Source: Alphaproteobacteria bacterium
Lineage (GTDB): Bacteria; Pseudomonadota; Alphaproteobacteria; Caulobacterales; Caulobacteraceae
Direction of reading: 5' to 3'
Assembly (NCBI GenBank): GCA_025359785.1
Contig: JANYET010000066.1
Location: forward strand, 1-64,000
Length of the DNA: 64,000 nucleotides
Position 1 is the first letter of the stretch. Each line of letters starts with the position of its first letter. A program made the position numbers and the translations under genes. The notes beneath the pieces were generated by a model. That model saw only the letters and a list, made by a program, of their open reading frames with translations. It ran no database searches and was not told the DNA's origin. Shown one piece after another: positions 41,132-49,471 of this stretch.

Positions 41132-42073
41132 CTATCGGAAAATCGGGGTGACGATGATCGCCTGCATGTGGTGTTCGATTTCCACCGGCGGAGGGGTCGG
41201 CGGCGGCATGCCCTGAGCGGCGCCGGCGGGTTGCGCGCGCCAGGCGCCGAGCGCGGCCAGGGCGAGGGCCAGGCCGATGGCGAAGAGCCCGGTGTCGCGG
41301 CGGCGATCGTCCAGGGCCGGACCGCGCAGCGCCCGGATCCGCTGCTCGAGGGGATGCGGCGCGGCGCCGGCCAGCCAGTGGCAGCCCAACGGGGTGGCGA
41401 CGCCGCCGATCTGGGTCTTCAGCAGGGTCGCGGCGTAGAGGCGCTTCTGGCCCGAGCGGTGGGCGAGCACGGCGGCGTCGCAGGCCAGTTCCTGATCCAG
41501 GCGCGCGGTATGCGAGGCCAGATGGACCATGGGATTGAACCAGAAGAGGCACTGGGCAAACGCGATGAAGCCGTTGGTGCGCGGGTCTCCACGGTCGATG
41601 TGGGTGCGTTCGTGGGCACGGATCAGAGCGCGCTCTTCCGTGGAATAGAGGCGGTCGGCATCGGCCGGCATGATGATGCGGGGCGCAAAGAAGCCGGTCA
41701 CCGCTGGGCCGGCCAGGCCGCGCCGGGCCATGCGCAGGAAGTGGCTCTGGCGCCGCGCCACGGTGAGGATGCCCAGGGCCACGCCCAGCAGCCAGATGGC
41801 CAGCAAGGCTTTCGACGGCGACTGGTCGAGGGCTTGGGAGGCGAGGAAGATCGGGTCGAAGTGGGGCTCGACGCCCGGCGGATAGATGCGCGTGGCGGCC
41901 GCCGCCGGCAGCAGCGCCGCGGCGGCGGCGATCGGCACGCAGATCCACAGACCATAGGCGATCTCAGCGCCGAAGCTGCGCCGCGCCGTCTCTCGCAAGG
42001 CCATCACCACCAGGATCGCCCCGGCCGCGGCGAGGTTCAGATGGATCAGGCCGGCGAGGACGTCAGTCGCCAT
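41132..42073 (-). CDS. BlaR1/MecR1-like M56 membrane metallopeptidase
   Basis: Membrane protease of 313 aa. Hydrophobic segments occur near 9-25, 38-58, 89-105 and 260-278. The zinc motif HERTH (residues 154-158) replaces the common HEIxH form, and downstream DQELACDAAVLAHR holds the third ligand. There is no C-terminal penicillin-binding sensor domain; the chain ends after a Pro-rich tail (PPPTPPPVEIE). It starts within the 3' end of the repressor gene (11-base overlap). It probably cleaves or releases the repressor in response to an unknown signal. Confidence 0.9.
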   Translation of the reverse strand: MATDVLAGLIHLNLAAAGAILVVMALRETARRSFGAEIAYGLWICVPIAAAAALLPAAAATRIYPPGVEPHFDPIFLASQALDQSPSKALLAIWLLGVALGILTVARRQSHFLRMARRGLAGPAVTGFFAPRIIMPADADRLYSTEERALIRAHERTHIDRGDPRTNGFIAFAQCLFWFNPMVHLASHTARLDQELACDAAVLAHRSGQKRLYAATLLKTQIGGVATPLGCHWLAGAAPHPLEQRIRALRGPALDDRRRDTGLFAIGLALALAALGAWRAQPAGAAQGMPPPTPPPVEIEHHMQAIIVTPIFR

Positions 42074-42434
42074 TGTCGAGGCTCTCGATCAGGCGTTTCA
42101 GGCGCGCGACCTCGCCGGGCGACAGGTTGCGGTGCTTGGCGTAGTGGGCGACCAGCGGGGCAAGTTCGCCGCCGAACAGGCGGTCCAGCAGGCCCTGGCT
42201 CTCGCCCTGCACATAGTCGGCGCGGCTGACGAGGGCGCGGTAGCGGGTGCGGCCTTCGCTCCGTTCGGAGATCAGGGCCTTCTTCTTCAGCAGGCGGTTG
42301 ATCAGGGTCTTGACCGTGGCCTCGCCCCAGCCTTGCGGCGCGCCGACCTCGGCCACGATCTCGTCGGCGGCCAGCGGGCCCTTGCCCCAGACCGCCTCCA
42401 TCACCTGACTTTCAGCACCCGATATCCGCGTCAT
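42063..42434 (-). CDS. BlaI/MecI/CopY family transcriptional repressor
   Basis: Winged-helix repressor of 123 aa: ISGAESQVMEAVWGKGPLAA, then GWGEATVKTLINRLLKKKAL (recognition helix), ISERSEGRTRYRALVSRADY, and a helical dimer domain including VAHYAKHRNLSPGEVARLKR. It pairs with the M56 protease encoded by the overlapping gene, the classic BlaI-BlaR1 layout. Candidate operator sites lie just upstream (42439-42476). No beta-lactamase gene is nearby, so the regulated process is unknown. Confidence 0.92.
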   Translation of the reverse strand: MTRISGAESQVMEAVWGKGPLAADEIVAEVGAPQGWGEATVKTLINRLLKKKALISERSEGRTRYRALVSRADYVQGESQGLLDRLFGGELAPLVAHYAKHRNLSPGEVARLKRLIESLDNGD

Positions 42435-42438
42435 AGCG

Positions 42439-42476
42439 TTACGTCCGTGATTTCCGGCGAACAGTTACAGCCGTAA
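42439..42476 (-). promoter_or_regulatory. putative BlaI-type operator pair
   Basis: Two similar 12-base sites upstream of the repressor start: TTACGTCCGTGA (42439-42450) and TTACAGCCGTAA (42465-42476). Both fit TTAC-n4-GTrA, an inverted repeat, and are spaced 26 bases apart centre to centre. The placement between start codon and likely promoter suggests autoregulation. Confidence 0.55.
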
Positions 42477-42519
42477 ATTGGTCCGTCAAGTCACGTCGGC
42501 TTGAGTTTGGCCTTGGACG

Positions 42520-43593
42520 TCAGGCCTGGACGTGGATCTCGGGCGGTCCGTCGCGCAGGCGGCCCACGACAGCGGCGGCTGCGAAGCCTCGGCTCCAGAC
42601 CAGGTCGAGGACGCCTTGCGCCTCGGATTCAGCGACGGCGATCAGCAGGCCGCCACTGGTCTGCGGGTCGGTGAGCAGGTCGCGTCGCCAGTCCGGCAGA
42701 TCGTCAGGCAGGCGGACACTGTCGCCATAGCTCGCCCAGTTGCGGGTCGAAGCGCCGGTGCGGATACCGGCCCGCGCCAGGCCCTCGACCGTGGGCAGCA
42801 GGGGCGGATCGGTAGCGATCTCGGCGGAAAGCCCGGCGCCGCGGCAGATCTCCAGCGCGTGCCCCAACAGGCCAAAGCCCGTGACATCGGTGACGGCGTG
42901 GATGCCCGGCATATCGCCGAGTTCGCGGCCGACGCTGTTCAACTGAGTGGTCGAGGCGATCAGGGCGGCATAGCCCTCGGGTGCGATCGTCTGCTGCTTG
43001 AAGGCCGCGCTCAGCACACCGACGCCCAACGCCTTGGTGAGGATCAGGACGTCGCCGGCCCGCGCGGTGCGGTTGGTCAGCACCTTGTCGGGATGGACAA
43101 GGCCCAGGGCCACCAGGCCGTAGATCGGCTCGACCGAGTCGATGGAATGGCCGCCGGCCACCGGGATGCCCGCCGCCGCGCAGACCGAAGCGCCGCCCTC
43201 GAGGATCGCGCGGATGGTCTCCGGCGCGAGCTTGTCGATCGGCATGCCGACGATGGCCAGCGCCAGGATCGGCGTCCCACCCATGGCATAGACGTCCGAG
43301 AGCGCGTTGGTCGCCGCGATCCGCCCGAACTCGAAGGGATCGTCGACCACCGGCATGAAGAAGTCGGTGGTGGCCACCAGGGCCTGGGTGTCGTTCAGGC
43401 GCCAGACCGCGGCATCATCGGAGGTATCGGTCCCGACCATCAGGTTGGCGAAGCCGGCGGTGGCCGGCATGCCCATCAGGATCGATTGCAGCACCGCCGG
43501 AGCCAGCTTACAGCCGCAGCCGCCGCCGTGGGCGAGCGAGGTGAGGCGAAGAGGGGTGGCTTCCGGGCTGGCTTCTGGGGAGATGGCTGTCAT
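42520..43593 (-). CDS. selD: selenide, water dikinase SelD
   Basis: SelD (357 aa) makes selenophosphate from selenide and ATP. The active-site motif AHGGGCGCKLAP has Cys26, Cys28 and Lys29; the catalytic position is Cys, not selenocysteine. Later markers are VGTDTSDDAAVWRLND, TTDFFMPVVDDPFEFGRIAA, AGGHSIDSVEPIYG and LLTDPQTSGGLL. It is divergent from mnmH with a 33-base gap. No selA, selB or selC is seen, so in this window selenophosphate appears to serve tRNA modification. Confidence 0.96.
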   Translation of the reverse strand: MTAISPEASPEATPLRLTSLAHGGGCGCKLAPAVLQSILMGMPATAGFANLMVGTDTSDDAAVWRLNDTQALVATTDFFMPVVDDPFEFGRIAATNALSDVYAMGGTPILALAIVGMPIDKLAPETIRAILEGGASVCAAAGIPVAGGHSIDSVEPIYGLVALGLVHPDKVLTNRTARAGDVLILTKALGVGVLSAAFKQQTIAPEGYAALIASTTQLNSVGRELGDMPGIHAVTDVTGFGLLGHALEICRGAGLSAEIATDPPLLPTVEGLARAGIRTGASTRNWASYGDSVRLPDDLPDWRRDLLTDPQTSGGLLIAVAESEAQGVLDLVWSRGFAAAAVVGRLRDGPPEIHVQA

Positions 43594-43626
43594 AGGCTCA
43601 CTTATAGCAATCCGAAGGCGTTCCGC

Positions 43627-44685
43627 GTGGCCGGTATCGAGATTCTAGACCGCGCCGACCGCGAAAGCCTGGCGGCCTTCGACGCCGTCATCGATGTCCG
43701 CAGCCCCAGCGAGTTCGCGGCCGACCATGCGCCGGGCGCGATCAACCTGCCGGTGCTGAGCGACGCCGAGCGCGCTGAGATCGGCACGATCTATGTTCAG
43801 GAGGACCGCTTCAAGGCCCGGCTGAGGGGCGCGGCCTATGTGGCGACGAACGTCGCTCATCACCTGCAGACCGCCCTGGCCGACCGGCCCGGCGGGTTCC
43901 GGCCGCTGATCTACTGCTGGCGCGGCGGCATGCGGTCCAACGCCATGGCGACGATCCTGGCGCAGGTCGGTTGGCGCACGAGCGTGCTGGCCGGCGGCTA
44001 CATGACCTGGCGGCGGCACGTCACGGCGAGACTCTATGACGGCGCCCTGCCGTTCCGACTGGTGCTGATCGACGGCTACACCGGGTCCGGCAAGACCGAG
44101 GTGCTGCATCGGCTGGCCGCGCGGGGCCTGCAGACCCTCGACCTGGAGGGGCTGGCGGCGCATCGCGGCTCGCTGTTCGGCGGCCTCGCCGACCGGCCGC
44201 AGCCGGCGCAGAAGATGTTCGAATCGCAACTCCTGGGCCTGCTGGACGGGTTCGATCCCGCGCGACCGGTGGTCGTTGAGGCGGAGTCCAGCAAGGTCGG
44301 CCAGCGCATGGTGCCGCCGGCGCTGTGGCGGCTGATGCTGGCCGCGCCGCGCGTCGAGATCGTCGCGTCCGCGGAAGCCCGCGCCCGCTATCTGGTCCGC
44401 GCCTACCACGATATCGCCCAGAACCGCCCCGCGCTCGACGAGGCGCTGAAGCGCCTACCGACGCCGCCTGGCCGCAAGCGGCTGGAGGCCTGGGGCGAGC
44501 TGGCCGACGCTGGCCGGTTCGAGGACCTGGCGCTGGCGCTGATGGATCTGCACTACGACCCGGCCTATCGCCGTTCCAGCCGCACCGATCAGCGCCCAAG
44601 CCTGGGCGCGATCGAAGTCGCCGGGCTGGAGCCGCACGACTTGGAGGCCGCCGCCGACCGCATCGCGGCCCTGATCGGCGAATAG
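43627..44685 (+). CDS. mnmH: tRNA 2-selenouridine synthase (MnmH/SelU)
   Basis: MnmH (352 aa) replaces the sulfur of 2-thiouridine at tRNA position 34 with selenium, using selenophosphate. The N-terminal rhodanese domain holds the catalytic Cys97 in IYCWRGGMRSNAM. The P-loop domain begins IDGYTGSGKTEVLHRL (residues 150-157), followed by VVEAESSKVGQRMVPP. The GTG at 43627 follows GAAGG by eight bases; earlier starts lie within selD. The neighbouring divergent selD supplies the selenium donor. Confidence 0.95.
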   Translation: MAGIEILDRADRESLAAFDAVIDVRSPSEFAADHAPGAINLPVLSDAERAEIGTIYVQEDRFKARLRGAAYVATNVAHHLQTALADRPGGFRPLIYCWRGGMRSNAMATILAQVGWRTSVLAGGYMTWRRHVTARLYDGALPFRLVLIDGYTGSGKTEVLHRLAARGLQTLDLEGLAAHRGSLFGGLADRPQPAQKMFESQLLGLLDGFDPARPVVVEAESSKVGQRMVPPALWRLMLAAPRVEIVASAEARARYLVRAYHDIAQNRPALDEALKRLPTPPGRKRLEAWGELADAGRFEDLALALMDLHYDPAYRRSSRTDQRPSLGAIEVAGLEPHDLEAAADRIAALIGE

Positions 44686-44805
44686 ACCCTGGCGGTGAAG
44701 GACGGGCGGGCGTCGGCGCTCGGGGCGTGCTAGGAGACCTTATCCAACGATGCGCGCCCGGCCCCGCGTTCATGCGGGAGCGGCTCGCCCAACCCGGACG
44801 GCCCC

Positions 44806-44928
44806 ATGAAGACCTATCAAGGCACGATGACGCCGACCCGGCGCGACCTCAGCGATCCGCGATCGTCCGGCAAGCCGATGGCCGCGCCACGCGTCCCGTT
44901 GCTCAACGACCGCCGCAGCACCCGCTAA
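44806..44928 (+). CDS. possible small basic protein, 40 aa
   Basis: Open frame ATG to TAA coding for MKTYQGTMTPTRRDLSDPRS then SGKPMAAPRVPLLNDRRSTR. It is rich in Arg, Pro and Ser, with no hydrophobic core. The ribosome-binding site is weak. It ends 13 bases before the small Lys-rich gene, so the two may be one transcript. It could also be a chance frame; the codon bias is ordinary for the region. Confidence 0.4.
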   Translation: MKTYQGTMTPTRRDLSDPRSSGKPMAAPRVPLLNDRRSTR

Positions 44929-44941
44929 ACAGGAGTCCCCG

Positions 44942-45046
44942 ATGGCCAAGGGTCAGAAGAAAACCAACAAGGAAGTCCGCAAGCCGAAGAAGCCCAAGGA
45001 AAAGCCGCCGGAAAGCATCTCGCTCAGCGCGGGCCAGAAGCGCTAG
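44942..45046 (+). CDS. small lysine-rich protein, 34 aa
   Basis: Small gene with a strong AGGAG site six bases before the ATG. The product starts MAKGQKKTNKEVRKPKKPKE and ends ESISLSAGQKR, so it is highly basic (13 Lys and Arg). Short MAKGQ...KKPKK proteins of this kind occur in many alphaproteobacteria as unannotated or hypothetical genes, to the best of my memory. A role in nucleic acid or ribosome binding is possible, inferred only from charge. It precedes the PQQ dehydrogenase gene by 87 bases. Confidence 0.7.
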   Translation: MAKGQKKTNKEVRKPKKPKEKPPESISLSAGQKR

Positions 45047-45133
45047 CTGACGCTGCGGACGGCTTGCCCGGAGCGTGAGTCCGCGCATAGTGCTCCCAAG
45101 GCCGCGCGAAGAGGCCATTGGGAGAGGGCGACC

Positions 45134-47245
45134 ATGAGGATCATCAAGCTCGGCCTGGCGCTGGCGCTGGCTGTCACCCTGGCCGCCTGCCAGAAGACCG
45201 GCACGGCGCAGGTCGATGGCGCGCGGATCGCGGCGGCCGATACGAGCGCCGAATGGGTCTCCTACGGCAAGGGCTATTCCGAGCAGCGGTTCAGCCCGCT
45301 CGACAAGGTCAACACCACGACCGTGGGCAAGCTGGGCCTGGCCTGGTACGCCCAGTTCGACACCGACCGCGGCCAGGAAGCCACGCCCCTGATGGTCGAC
45401 GGCGTGCTCTACACCACGACGGCCTGGTCCAAGGTGTTCGCCTTCGACGCGGCGACCGGCAAGCTCAAGTGGTCCTATGACCCCAAGGTCGACGGCGCCA
45501 AAGGCTTCGACGCCTGCTGCGACGTCGTGAACCGCGGCGTCGCGATCTGGAAGGGCAAGGTCTACGTCGGCACCATGGACGCGCGTCTGGTCGCGCTGGA
45601 CGCCAAGGACGGCCACGTTGTGTGGCAGGCCCAGGTGGGCGATCCGAAGAAGCCCTTCACCATCACCCAGGCCCCCCGCGTGGTGAAGGATAAGGTGCTG
45701 ATCGGCGAGTCCGGCGCCGAATATGGCGTGCGCGGCTTCCTGTCGGCCTATGACGCCGAAACCGGCAAGAAGCTCTGGCGCTTCTACACCCTGCCGAACG
45801 CGACCGGCGCGGCGGACGGCGAACCCTCCGACAAGGTGTTGAAGGAAAAAGCGCTGGCCACCTGGCCTGACGGGCAATGGAAGACGGTCGGTGGCGGCGG
45901 CACGGTGTGGGACGCGATCGTCTATGATCCGGAGCTCAACCTGATCTATTTCGGCGTCGACAACGGCACCCCCTGGGACCAGGAAAAGCGGTCCGGCGGT
46001 AAGGGCGACAATCTGTTCCTGTCGTCGATCATCGCGATCAACGCCGATACCGGAGACTACGTCTGGCACTACCAGGTGAACCCCGGCGAGAGCTGGGACT
46101 ATTCGGCCGTGCAGCCGATGATCCTGGCTGACCTGAAGATCGATGGCCAGGTCCGCAAGGTGCTGATGCAGGCACCGAAGAACGGCTTCTTCTACGTGCT
46201 GGACCGCGCCACCGGTAAGCTACTTTCGGCCAAGAATTACGTGCCGGTGACCTGGGCCAAGAGCATCGACATCGCCACGGGCCGGCCGGTGGAAAATCCC
46301 GAGGCGCGGTACAAGAACGGCAGCGTCGACCTGCAACAGCCGGGACCGCTTGGCGGCCACAACTGGCACCCCATGTCGTTCAGTCCGAAGACTGGCCTGG
46401 TCTATATCCCGGCCCAGTCGGACCCCTTCGCCTACCAGGGCGCCAAGACCTTCGGCTACAAGGCCGGCGCCTGGAACCTGGGCATCAACACGCTGGCCAA
46501 CGCCGGGCCGATGACGGCCGATCAGGCCAAGGCCGCGGCCGCCTCCTACAAGGGCTATCTGGTGGCTTGGGATCCGGTGGCGCAGAAGGCGGTCTGGAGC
46601 GTCGAGCATCCCTATTTCTGGAATGCCGGGGTGCTGTCCACCGCCGGCGGCCTGGTCTTCCAGGGCGCGGCCGAGGGCAAGTTCTACGCCTACGACGCGA
46701 CGAGCGGGAAACAGCTGTGGTCCTACGACACCGGCAACGGCGTGATCGCGGCGCCCATGACCTATCAGCTGAACGGCGAGCAATATGTGGCGCTGATGGT
46801 GGGCGCGGGCGGCGGCGGCCAGATTTCGGCGCCCGCCTACATGCCCGTCCGGCCGCGTCTGCCGGGGCGGCTTATGGTGTTCAAGATCGGCGGAACCGCC
46901 AAGGCCAAGGACTTCGTCCTGCCGGCTCAGCCGACCATCGATCTCACCAAGGTCGCCAGCACCGGCGACAAGGGTCACGGCTATGCGGTGTTCAACGAGA
47001 ACTGCGGCGTCTGCCATGGCACCAACGCGTCCGGCTCCTGGCTGCCGGACCTGAAGCGGTCGCCGATGATCACCACGAAGGACGACTTCAACTCGGTGGT
47101 GATCACGGGCGTGCGCGCCCACAACGGCATGATCAGTTTCGCCAAGTTCCTTTCGGGCAAGGACGTCGAAGACGTGCGCGCCTTCCTGATCAGCCAGGGC
47201 AAGGGCGAGCCGCTGCCGAGCGCCACGACGGTCGCAGTAAAGTAG
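45134..47245 (+). CDS. PQQ-dependent alcohol dehydrogenase with C-terminal cytochrome c (lipoprotein)
   Basis: Type II quinohemoprotein alcohol dehydrogenase (703 aa). The leader has a lipobox, LTLAACQ (Cys19), so the enzyme is membrane-anchored. The PQQ propeller shows the vicinal disulfide Cys128-Cys129 (DACCD), Ca ligands Glu196 (GAEYGVRG) and Asn277 (DNGTPW), and the catalytic Asp322 (ESWDYS). The C-terminal cytochrome has CGVCH (624-628) and likely axial Met666 (HNGMISF). It oxidises primary or secondary alcohols and passes electrons to the respiratory chain. No partner cytochrome or PQQ synthesis gene is in the window. Confidence 0.95.
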   Translation: MRIIKLGLALALAVTLAACQKTGTAQVDGARIAAADTSAEWVSYGKGYSEQRFSPLDKVNTTTVGKLGLAWYAQFDTDRGQEATPLMVDGVLYTTTAWSKVFAFDAATGKLKWSYDPKVDGAKGFDACCDVVNRGVAIWKGKVYVGTMDARLVALDAKDGHVVWQAQVGDPKKPFTITQAPRVVKDKVLIGESGAEYGVRGFLSAYDAETGKKLWRFYTLPNATGAADGEPSDKVLKEKALATWPDGQWKTVGGGGTVWDAIVYDPELNLIYFGVDNGTPWDQEKRSGGKGDNLFLSSIIAINADTGDYVWHYQVNPGESWDYSAVQPMILADLKIDGQVRKVLMQAPKNGFFYVLDRATGKLLSAKNYVPVTWAKSIDIATGRPVENPEARYKNGSVDLQQPGPLGGHNWHPMSFSPKTGLVYIPAQSDPFAYQGAKTFGYKAGAWNLGINTLANAGPMTADQAKAAAASYKGYLVAWDPVAQKAVWSVEHPYFWNAGVLSTAGGLVFQGAAEGKFYAYDATSGKQLWSYDTGNGVIAAPMTYQLNGEQYVALMVGAGGGGQISAPAYMPVRPRLPGRLMVFKIGGTAKAKDFVLPAQPTIDLTKVASTGDKGHGYAVFNENCGVCHGTNASGSWLPDLKRSPMITTKDDFNSVVITGVRAHNGMISFAKFLSGKDVEDVRAFLISQGKGEPLPSATTVAVK

Positions 47246-47248
47246 GCG

Positions 47249-48469
47249 CTAGCGCAGCACCGCGGCGAACTGCTCGGCGATCCAGTCGGCCTGGGTTTCG
47301 GTGAGGATCAACGGCGGGGCGATGCGGATGGTGTGGTCGTGGGTCTCCTTGGCCAGAAGGCCGCGCGCCTGCAGGGCTTCGCAGACCGGGCGCGCGCCGC
47401 CGGCTTCGGCGTGCAGCTCGACGGCGATCATCAGGCCTCGGCCGCGGACCTCTTTCACGCTGTCGGCGGGGATGGACGCGAGGCTGGCCTGAAGCCGGTC
47501 GCCGACCCGGGCGGCGTTCTCGACCATGCCCTCCTCGGTCAGCACGCGCAGGGCCGCGCGGGCGACCGCGCAGGCCAGGGGATTGCCGCCGAAGGTCGAG
47601 CCATGCTCGCCGGGGTGCAGGACGTCCATCACCTCGGAATTCGAGAGCACGGCGGACACCGGATAGAAGCCGCCCGAGAGCGCTTTGCCAATCAGGGTGA
47701 GATCGGCCTCGATGCCCTCGTGCTCCTCGGCGAGCAGCTTGCCGGTTCGGCCGAGGCCGGTCTGGATCTCGTCGAGGATGAGGATTACCCGGTGCTGGGT
47801 GCAGAGTTCACGGGCGCGCTTCAGATAGCCGGCGGGTGGGATGATCACGCCCGCCTCGCCCTGGATCGGTTCCACCAGGAAGGCCACGGTGTCGGGGCCG
47901 ATGGCGGCTTCCAGCGCGGCGGCGTCGCCGTAAGGGACGACCTTGAAGCCGGGCGCGAAGGGGCCGAAGCCGCCGCGCGACTGCGGGTCGGTGGAGAAGC
48001 CGACGATGGCGACGGTGCGGCCGTGGAAATTGTCGCTGGCGACGATGATCTCGGCCTGGCCTTCGGGCACGCCCTTGACCTCATAGCCCCACTTTCGGGC
48101 GACCTTGATGGCGCTCTCGACGGCCTCGGCTCCGGAGTTCATCGGCAGGGCCTTGTGGCTGCCGGTCAGCGCGCAGAGTTCTTCATAGAAGGGGGCGAGC
48201 TGGTCGTTGCGGAAGGCGCGGCTGGTGAGTGTCAGGCGCGAGGCCTGGGCGACCATGGCCTCCAGGATCTTCGGGTGACAGTGGCCCTGGTTCACGGCGG
48301 AGTAGGCCGAGAGGCAGTCCAGGTAGCGCCGGCCCTCCACGTCCCAGACATAGGCGCCTTCGCCCCGGGTCAGGACCACGTCCAGTGGCTTGTAGTTCTT
48401 CGCGCCATAGAGGCCCTCCAGGGCGATCAGGTCAGCGGTGAGGGTGCGTTGCAGGGCAATGTCGTTCAT
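47249..48469 (-). CDS. rocD: ornithine aminotransferase
   Basis: PLP-dependent class III aminotransferase (406 aa) converting ornithine and 2-oxoglutarate to glutamate semialdehyde and glutamate. The ornithine-type pattern includes [59 protein letters not shown], and the PLP lysine in [28 protein letters not shown] follows. It lies 12 bases downstream of the CtlX-like gene and probably forms one operon controlled by the divergent Lrp protein. Confidence 0.95.
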   Translation of the reverse strand: MNDIALQRTLTADLIALEGLYGAKNYKPLDVVLTRGEGAYVWDVEGRRYLDCLSAYSAVNQGHCHPKILEAMVAQASRLTLTSRAFRNDQLAPFYEELCALTGSHKALPMNSGAEAVESAIKVARKWGYEVKGVPEGQAEIIVASDNFHGRTVAIVGFSTDPQSRGGFGPFAPGFKVVPYGDAAALEAAIGPDTVAFLVEPIQGEAGVIIPPAGYLKRARELCTQHRVILILDEIQTGLGRTGKLLAEEHEGIEADLTLIGKALSGGFYPVSAVLSNSEVMDVLHPGEHGSTFGGNPLACAVARAALRVLTEEGMVENAARVGDRLQASLASIPADSVKEVRGRGLMIAVELHAEAGGARPVCEALQARGLLAKETHDHTIRIAPPLILTETQADWIAEQFAAVLR

Positions 48470-48481
48470 GGCTCTAAGACC

Positions 48482-49354
48482 TCATTCAGCGGCGAGGATG
48501 GCGTGGTGCGGCTGGCTCGTCCGGTCCAGGCGCAGCGTCATGCAGTAGGCCGCGCCGCCGGAGAGGATGAACGGGTCGAGATCGATTTCGGTGAGTCGAT
48601 ACCCATCGGCCTGGAGCTTCGCCTTCAGCGAGGCCGGGGCGCGGGCCATGATCACCTCGGCGTCGAGGTTTACGGCGTTGACGCAAAACGCCTGGGCCTC
48701 CTCGGCGCTGGCCTCGATGCGCTGGGCGCGCGGCAGGCGCTCGCGGATCACGGCCTGGGCGTCCGCCGTGAAGGCGTCGGGGTAGTAGAGCACCGCGCCG
48801 CCGGCCAGCGGGCAGAAGCAGGTGTCCAGATGGTAGAAGCGGTCTGACGCCAGTTCGAGCGCCACGACCTCGCGGCCAAAGGCACGGCGGATGGCGGCGA
48901 CCGAACTGCGGCTCGATCGCGGCCCGAAGCCCACCCAGAACTGCCCCCGGTCGGCGTCCCAGATGGCGTCGCCGGCGCCCTCCTGTAGCGTCCCGTCCGG
49001 CAGGTCGATGATCTCGTCCACCAGCCCGCGGGCTTTCAGGCGCGCGAAGACCGAGCGGAAGATCGCTTCCTCGCCCTGACGCTCGGGGTGGCGGAAGCGG
49101 GCCAGCAGCACCTTGCCGTCCAGCACCACCGCGGCGTTGGCCGGGAACACCAGGTCGGGCAGGCCGCGCACCGCGCCGACGGTCTCGATGCGCGCGCCGG
49201 CGCTCTGCAGGGCGGCCCGGAGCTGGCTTGAGGCGCGTTGCGCGGTGACGAGGTCTTCCGGGCGCCAGGCGGTCGGCTGCATCCAGGGATTGATCTGATA
49301 GCTGACCTCAAAGCAGCTGGGGTCGGTCATCAGGAAAAGCGGGCGCGGGTCCAT
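48482..49354 (-). CDS. ctlX: CtlX/amidinotransferase-fold guanidino hydrolase
   Basis: Pentein-fold protein (290 aa). Markers are FLMTDPSCFEVSYQINPWMQ, PDLVFPANAAVVLDGKV, LQEGAGDAIWD, YHLDTCFCPL with the His, and the catalytic Cys in SGGAAYCMTLRLD. Family members hydrolyse guanidino groups of arginine, citrulline or methylated arginine. Coupled to rocD, the product is probably ornithine, so an arginine or citrulline hydrolysing role is likely. The start ATG lies 117 bases from the divergent Lrp gene. Confidence 0.88.
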   Translation of the reverse strand: MDPRPLFLMTDPSCFEVSYQINPWMQPTAWRPEDLVTAQRASSQLRAALQSAGARIETVGAVRGLPDLVFPANAAVVLDGKVLLARFRHPERQGEEAIFRSVFARLKARGLVDEIIDLPDGTLQEGAGDAIWDADRGQFWVGFGPRSSRSSVAAIRRAFGREVVALELASDRFYHLDTCFCPLAGGAVLYYPDAFTADAQAVIRERLPRAQRIEASAEEAQAFCVNAVNLDAEVIMARAPASLKAKLQADGYRLTEIDLDPFILSGGAAYCMTLRLDRTSQPHHAILAAE

Positions 49355-49404
49355 CGGCGATCCTCGTGGCGGCGTGGCCCCAAGCTTCGCGCCGCGCGGC
49401 GCTA

Positions 49405-49434
49405 GCGAATAGCGTGCAAGATGCTACAATTCGC
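49405..49434 (+). promoter_or_regulatory. dyad-symmetric candidate Lrp operator
   Basis: GCGAATAGC (49405-49413) and GCTACAATTCGC (49423-49434) form an interrupted inverted repeat between the divergent ctlX and lrp genes. The outer arms GCGAAT / ATTCGC match perfectly, and GCTA pairs with TAGC. The position suits control of both directions by the Lrp protein. Confidence 0.5.
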
Positions 49435-49471
49435 GTGACAGGATGACGATATGGCATGGGGAGCTGTCTAT

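Noticed and set aside
42520-43593. Selenocysteine in SelD
   Set aside because: The active-site codon is a normal Cys codon and no in-frame TGA lies in the gene.
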